DNA of 55,151 nt, from contig NZ_AUBA01000021.1 of the NCBI RefSeq assembly GCF_000429005.1, forward strand, positions 1 to 55,151. The letters are read 5' to 3'. Position numbers and translations under genes: made by a program. The notes under the pieces were generated by a model. The model saw nothing but the letters and a program-made list of their open reading frames with translations, was not told where the DNA came from and ran no database searches. Below are positions 50,973 to 55,151 of the stretch, in pieces. Source of the DNA: Novosphingobium acidiphilum DSM 19966. Its GTDB lineage: Bacteria > Pseudomonadota > Alphaproteobacteria > Sphingomonadales > Sphingomonadaceae. Within the stretch, counting starts at the first letter, position 1, and each line of letters begins with the position of its first letter.

Positions 50973-51986
50973 TTAACTAGCCCGGAAGACGACGTTTTCT
51001 GGATTTTCACGGGCAAGCCAGACCGCTGTTTCTGCGATTTGCCCCGCGATCGGCACATGTGTCATGCCATGCCTTTCCAGCAATACCGCCCACGCCGCGG
51101 CATCGCCGACATAGCGATTGTCGGCTGTCTCGCTGATCGGACGGCGCAAAACCTCGCCTCCGCAGACTTGCGCGACAACGGCGGCGACGTCCCCCAGTTC
51201 GAGCGTATCGCCCCCGGTCGCAAAGGATTCCACCGCAGGGCCATCCGCGCACAGCAGCATGGCGACAACAACCGACAGCAATTCGCGCACCGCGACATAG
51301 CTGCGCAGCACGCGGCGCGGGGCAAGCACCGTTATCGGCCGCCCGGCGAGCGCCTCGAGAATGAAACTGGCCAGCGCATATGTCTCGTGCTTGTTCATCC
51401 ACGGGCCAGAAACGCTGTAAATCCGGCCGATTGCCACGCGGCACCTGGTGGCGCGATCACGCGCCCAGTCGGCAAACCGGTCTTCGTCCTCGCGCTTGAG
51501 CGCACCATAAAGCCTGAGGTCGGCCGCTGCGTCGGGGTCATCGGCGTACGCCGCGGCGCCCGAAGACGCCACGAACAGCCGGTCGACACCAATCGGGTCA
51601 AGCGCATCCAGGACCGTTTGCGAAAGCGCGCGGTTGGCCGCGCAATAGGCCGTCGCATCCATGCTTGCGACTTTGTCCTTGGTCAGGAACGCGAGATGAA
51701 ACAGCATTGTCGGCGTTGCGGGCAGCGTTGCCAGTTTGTCCAATGCGTGCTGCACAATGCGCGTGCCGTCATCCAGCATGATCTCGGCGTGGGCCGAGCC
51801 AAAGCAGGCCACGCGCCGGGAGAATTCATCCTCAGGGAGCGCGGCCCGCAACAAGGACAGCAAAGTCCGGCCGATCCAGCCACGCGCGCCGACGATGACG
51901 ATGCGGCGCGTGTCGGAGCGTAGCAGCGACAACGTCAGGGGTGCAAACTGCCCCTGCTGCCGGTCAAGATCGCAGGCCTGGACCAT
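50973..51986 (-). CDS. NAD-dependent epimerase/dehydratase-family protein
   Basis: 337 residues from ATG 51986, which follows the TPP-enzyme stop by a few bases. An SDR-extended Rossmann start, RRIVIVGARGWIGRTLLSLL, is followed by LFHLAFLTKDKV, SSGAAAYADDP and YGALKREDEDRF (Tyr-x3-Lys at YGALK). The active-site Ser/Tyr/Lys appear present. It probably reduces, epimerises or dehydrates a sugar in the pathway formed with the next three genes. Confidence 0.75.
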   Translation of the reverse strand: MVQACDLDRQQGQFAPLTLSLLRSDTRRIVIVGARGWIGRTLLSLLRAALPEDEFSRRVACFGSAHAEIMLDDGTRIVQHALDKLATLPATPTMLFHLAFLTKDKVASMDATAYCAANRALSQTVLDALDPIGVDRLFVASSGAAAYADDPDAAADLRLYGALKREDEDRFADWARDRATRCRVAIGRIYSVSGPWMNKHETYALASFILEALAGRPITVLAPRRVLRSYVAVRELLSVVVAMLLCADGPAVESFATGGDTLELGDVAAVVAQVCGGEVLRRPISETADNRYVGDAAAWAVLLERHGMTHVPIAGQIAETAVWLARENPENVVFRAS

Positions 51987-51990
51987 GCCT

Positions 51991-53760
51991 TTACTTGGAG
52001 AGACTTTCGACAAGAGCCCCGCCGACAGGCATCTCGGTGCCATAATCGGCCTCCGGGCTCATCCGGTCGATCGGGTTGGATTCCATCGATCCGGTTGCGG
52101 TGATCCGGCTGCTGATTTTGGGGAAATACGTCTGTTCCGGATCGACCGGCACGATAAACGCATGCGGCCCGGGCGTTGCCATCGCCGCCAGGAACGCGGC
52201 GTCGGTCGAAAAATCGAGAGGCAAGCGCATGACGGGGATGTCCCAGGCCGCAAACAGTTTATCCCATCGCGGCAGTCCCAGGCCCGACTTGCGGTCGCAG
52301 CCAAGGTATTTGCCGCCAAAATAGCTGCGCTGAGTCATGCGGATCGAGGCGTGGCCCTGGTCATCGAAAATGAACATCTTCAGATTGAGATCGTTGACCG
52401 CCACGGTGCCCAATTCCTGCATGTTCTGAGCAAAACCGCCATCGCCCTCGATCAGGATCGTGCGCCGGCCTTTTCCCGCGATGGCCGCACCGATCGCGCC
52501 AGACAGGCCATAGCCCATCGACGCCAGCGATTTGTTGGTCAGCATGCGTTGCCCGAGCTTGGGCTTGTAAAGTGTCATGGTCAGTGTGAACGCACTGCCG
52601 CTCGAACACGGAATGATCAGGTCTGCGGGCGTTGTCACATCTTCCAGCCGGACGATGAATTCGTAAGGCGACAAAAATGCCGGCCCGGTCTGGTTGACCG
52701 GCTCGATACGCGGGATTTTCGCCATGATCGCCTTGGCCGCATCGATCCAGTCGGACCTCGCGGGCAGATCACACGCGACCAGGCGCGCAAGGAAATCGTT
52801 CGCGTCGGCCTCTATGCCAAAATCGATGCGGGGATGGCCCTTGCGCAACTCTCGCGCATCGATCTCGACTTGCACGATCTGCGCATCGCGGCCGAATTCC
52901 TGCCAGTTGAACCCGGTCTGTTGCAGCCCGAGACGGGTGCCTACCGCAATGATCAGATCCGACTGCTGGATAACGATATTGGCGCCGCGCAAGCCCCAGG
53001 TGTTCGGACGACCCAGGAAATTGGACGCATCGCCGTCAAAGCGGTCGGCCCCGTTATAGGTCGTCATCACCGGAATGCCCAACGCTTCCATCCGTGCGCG
53101 CAAGGCATCGACGGTGGCATAGTCGGTTCCGCCGCCGATCAGCAGCACCGGCCGCTTCGCCCCGCGATAAAGCGATGCGACATTGGTGATCTGATCATCG
53201 GTTGCGCATCTCAGCGGTTGCGGCGCGATGGCGGGCAGGGGCTCTTCCTCGACCGTTACGGCCTGGACATCGAGCGGCATTTCCAGAAACACCGGCCCTT
53301 TGCGCGGCGTCCAGCTTGTCTCGATCAGCGACAGGAAGTGTGCAGCGCCGATCGGTGCCGTAAAGCGATACGCGGTCTTGGTCGTCGATTCGAGCAATTC
53401 GACGCCGGCAACTTCCTGAATGCCGCGCGCGCGCACGGTCCCGTTGGAAAGGTCGGCGGTCTTGACCTGGCCGCCCAGCACCAGCAGTTCGCGGCTTTCC
53501 AGCCAGGCGCCGCTGACGGCGGTAACGATATTGGTAAGACCGGGACCGGTGGTGACGAGCGCCAGCGCCTTTGCCGGCGCGGCAATTTCGTTGAAATATT
53601 CGGCAGCAATCCCGGCGGCGACTTCATGCACAACGGGAATGCCGGTCAGATAGCGATCCAGGCTTTCGGTCAGGTGCATTATATTGCCCCCGCCGACATA
53701 GAAATAGTGGGTGTAGCCTGCGGCTCGCAACCAAGCACCAATCTGGTCGCTGTATTTCAA
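51991..53760 (-). CDS. Thiamine-diphosphate-dependent enzyme (acetolactate-synthase-like)
   Basis: 589 residues from TTG 53760 (aagga upstream). It has the three ThDP domains. The catalytic Glu is in IPVVHEVAAGIAAEYF, and the TPP/Mg motif is EGDGGFAQNMQELGTVAVND. Central-domain residues include RPVLLIGGGTDY. Acetolactate-synthase-like enzymes in sugar clusters may decarboxylate a keto acid or add an acetyl group to a keto-sugar (YerE type). The exact reaction cannot be read from sequence. Confidence 0.8.
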   Translation of the reverse strand: MKYSDQIGAWLRAAGYTHYFYVGGGNIMHLTESLDRYLTGIPVVHEVAAGIAAEYFNEIAAPAKALALVTTGPGLTNIVTAVSGAWLESRELLVLGGQVKTADLSNGTVRARGIQEVAGVELLESTTKTAYRFTAPIGAAHFLSLIETSWTPRKGPVFLEMPLDVQAVTVEEEPLPAIAPQPLRCATDDQITNVASLYRGAKRPVLLIGGGTDYATVDALRARMEALGIPVMTTYNGADRFDGDASNFLGRPNTWGLRGANIVIQQSDLIIAVGTRLGLQQTGFNWQEFGRDAQIVQVEIDARELRKGHPRIDFGIEADANDFLARLVACDLPARSDWIDAAKAIMAKIPRIEPVNQTGPAFLSPYEFIVRLEDVTTPADLIIPCSSGSAFTLTMTLYKPKLGQRMLTNKSLASMGYGLSGAIGAAIAGKGRRTILIEGDGGFAQNMQELGTVAVNDLNLKMFIFDDQGHASIRMTQRSYFGGKYLGCDRKSGLGLPRWDKLFAAWDIPVMRLPLDFSTDAAFLAAMATPGPHAFIVPVDPEQTYFPKISSRITATGSMESNPIDRMSPEADYGTEMPVGGALVESLSK

Positions 53761-53763
53761 GGT

Positions 53764-54462
53764 TCAATCCTTTTCCGCAATAGTCATTAGCGAAGTAATA
53801 ATCGTGTGGACCTGATTTGCAGAGAGGCTTCCCGGGGTTCCCCGGTCATACCCCCAATCGGCATGCAACGGCAGGTGGATCTCACCCTCGAATGGTTCGA
53901 GATGGCTGTTCATGTCATCGACGTAGACAATCAGATATTTGCCGCGATCGAGCCAGTGCTGCGCCTGGGCCACCGCCAACTTGCTGCCTTGTTTGCGGAT
54001 ATCTTCCTGACCAAAGACGGTGAGAACGTCCGCGCCGTGAAATGCCAGCGTCTCGCGAATGGAATCCACGTTGCGGGTCGACAGGATGGCAAAGCGTTCG
54101 GGGGAGGCGAGCAGCAGTGGTTTGAGCAGCAGGAAAAAGTCATACGCGGGCATGACTTTGGGCCATTGCGAATCGGCCATGATGGCCTTGCGCGCGGCGA
54201 AAAAATCGGCCGCAAACGCCCAGTCGATCGCTTCGGGTGTAAATTGGCTGATCGCTTGCGGGGGCAACGCGTGGTCCTTGCTGTACAGTCGGTTGTACTG
54301 CCACGCGTCGGTCACCACCCCTCGAAAGGCGAGGAATTCTTCGTATGTGACGTCCTGACGGAACTCGGGACGGCCCTGAACGGCCAGGTTGGCCACAGTG
54401 TAGGCCTCGTAGGCGCTGTTAAACAGCACGCCGTCGAAATCGAGGACGAATTTGATTTCCAT
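53764..54462 (-). CDS. HAD-superfamily hydrolase
   Basis: 232 residues from ATG 54462. HAD motif I is LDFDGVLFNSAYEA, motif II Ser-Thr in AILSTRNVDSI, and motif IV acids in LIVYVDDMNSHLEPF. It is likely a sugar- or keto-acid-phosphate phosphatase of the neighbouring pathway. It starts within the aldolase stop (TAATG). Confidence 0.8.
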   Translation of the reverse strand: MEIKFVLDFDGVLFNSAYEAYTVANLAVQGRPEFRQDVTYEEFLAFRGVVTDAWQYNRLYSKDHALPPQAISQFTPEAIDWAFAADFFAARKAIMADSQWPKVMPAYDFFLLLKPLLLASPERFAILSTRNVDSIRETLAFHGADVLTVFGQEDIRKQGSKLAVAQAQHWLDRGKYLIVYVDDMNSHLEPFEGEIHLPLHADWGYDRGTPGSLSANQVHTIITSLMTIAEKD

Positions 54463-55151
54463 TACAGGCGGGCCCTGATCTGACCGATCCGCGCCGAGGC
54501 AGAATTGGCAATCGCACCATGATGATCGAGTTGCAGCGCGAGCAGCGCCTCTTCGACAGCAAACGCGTCGGCGACCGCACCCGCTTCGAGAAACCGGTCC
54601 ACCGGCATGACGCATTTGCGGGTTTCGACGCATGCGATCAGGCCGCACAGTTCCGGGTCGTTGGCGAGGCGCGTTGCCGTCGCTGTACCGACTGAGCCGC
54701 CAATCGTAGTGTGCAATCCGCGCTTTTGTGCCGCGCGCGCCACGGTCTTGACCATGGCGATCGTTTCGTCGCTGTCCACGCCCGGTCCGCCATAGCTGGC
54801 GGTCAGATCGGTGCGGCCAACGGTGACTTCCGACAGTCTGTTCCCGCCATCCAACATGGTCCCTGCGTCGAGGATATCCTCGATCCGCCGGACAGCATCG
54901 ATGGTTTCAATCGTGACGCCCAGATGATCGAACGCGCCTTGTGGCACCATTTCCATATATTTGCGCATGGCAAACGGGCTCTCGATCATCGGCGCGACGA
55001 TGCTGCGCACACCGATCTGCATCAGGAAACGCACGTCGGACTTGGCCTCGCATCCACCGATCTTGACCAGGTAAGACAAGCCGTTGCGGGCAGCAAAGAT
55101 CGATTCGGCTGCAATGCTGCCTTGCGACAGCCCCTCCGCCTCGAACTCTCC
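54462..55151 (-). CDS. HpcH/HpaI-type aldolase family protein, 5' end outside window
   Basis: About 230 codons are visible and the frame stays open to the window edge, so the N-terminus is missing. The (beta/alpha)8 pattern of HpcH/HpaI and citrate-lyase beta proteins is seen: KIGGCEAKSDVRFLMQIG, SIVAPMIESPFAMRKYMEM and LHTTIGGSVGTATATRLAND. The conserved metal-binding Glu and Asp cannot be placed with certainty. It may join or split a pyruvate-type unit, in line with the ThDP enzyme and HAD phosphatase next to it. Confidence 0.7.
   Translation of the reverse strand, partial: GEFEAEGLSQGSIAAESIFAARNGLSYLVKIGGCEAKSDVRFLMQIGVRSIVAPMIESPFAMRKYMEMVPQGAFDHLGVTIETIDAVRRIEDILDAGTMLDGGNRLSEVTVGRTDLTASYGGPGVDSDETIAMVKTVARAAQKRGLHTTIGGSVGTATATRLANDPELCGLIACVETRKCVMPVDRFLEAGAVADAFAVEEALLALQLDHHGAIANSASARIGQIRARL

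Noticed and set aside
51736..53790. 684-codon plus-strand frame opposite the ThDP-enzyme gene
   Set aside because: The minus strand has intact ThDP motifs; the plus frame has none and no ribosome site.
1..55151. CRISPR arrays, tRNA and rRNA genes
   Set aside because: No regularly spaced repeats of CRISPR size and no tRNA- or rRNA-like sequence were noticed on either strand.

Overview
The window looks like a piece of a large accessory replicon from a sphingomonad-type alphaproteobacterium. It has high G+C and many GTG/TTG starts. It carries a Ros/MucR-type zinc-finger regulator, a DUF1612-like HTH protein and a methylase/helicase of the strawberry-notch-like plasmid family. The assignment rests on gene families recognised by eye; no database search was possible. 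The left about 43 kb reads as plasmid or integrative-element backbone plus cargo. The right about 12 kb is a minus-strand exopolysaccharide/glycosylation cluster.

Region by region: (1) 1-2.2 kb: a complete IS1595-family element followed by a broken IS66-like transposase. (2) 2.2-18.6 kb: a divergent XRE regulator, then a compact plus-strand operon for an R64-type (type IVb) thin pilus. Its order is HNH-like membrane protein, small protein, topoisomerase III-like protein, Sel1/STN protein, PilL(TcpQ), PilN secretin, PilO, PilP, PilQ ATPase, PilR, PilS pilin, PilM-like, two PilV-like prepilins, PilU peptidase, then after an inverted BrnT/BrnA pair a small protein and a lytic transglycosylase/M23 peptidase fusion. 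Most junctions are 4-bp start/stop overlaps. (3) 18.9-24.2 kb: an S8 protease with an outer-membrane-like C-terminus, a CsgG-like/SH3 protein, a prolyl-4-hydroxylase-like oxygenase, an XRE regulator and an unknown protein. (4) 24.2-27.8 kb: a replication module with a candidate antisense RNA in the rep leader, an HU-like protein, a Ros/MucR-like regulator with a perfect 51-bp internal duplication, and unknown genes. (5) 28-39 kb: a defence and mobility island with a candidate type II R-M pair, a serine recombinase, a Phd-VapC pair, a Tn3-type resolvase, a TnsA-like endonuclease with a truncated TnsB-like remnant, a tyrosine recombinase and a BsuBI/PstI-like R-M pair. (6) 38.9-43 kb: a DUF1612-like protein, a ParA/partner operon preceded by nested inverted repeats, and a 3'-truncated methylase/helicase gene marking a rearrangement junction. 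(7) 43.4-55.2 kb: two polytopic sugar transferases, GtrA and GtrB-like proteins, a Wzz/GumC-like co-polymerase, a Wza-like exporter, an NAD-dependent epimerase, a TPP enzyme, a HAD hydrolase and a partial HpcH/HpaI-type aldolase.

How it fits together: the pilus genes resemble those that stabilise mating pairs in I-type plasmids, though no relaxase or tra genes lie in the window. Rep, ParA, toxin-antitoxin and R-M modules would stabilise the replicon. The most unusual points are the following. The topoisomerase-like protein has Phe in place of the catalytic Tyr. A duplicated prepilin carries a Pro-rich stalk and a Cys-containing head with no shufflon. A prolyl-hydroxylase-like gene lies close to two Pro-rich surface proteins. 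A candidate counter-transcribed RNA precedes rep. A Tn7-like relic is preceded by helically phased repeats.
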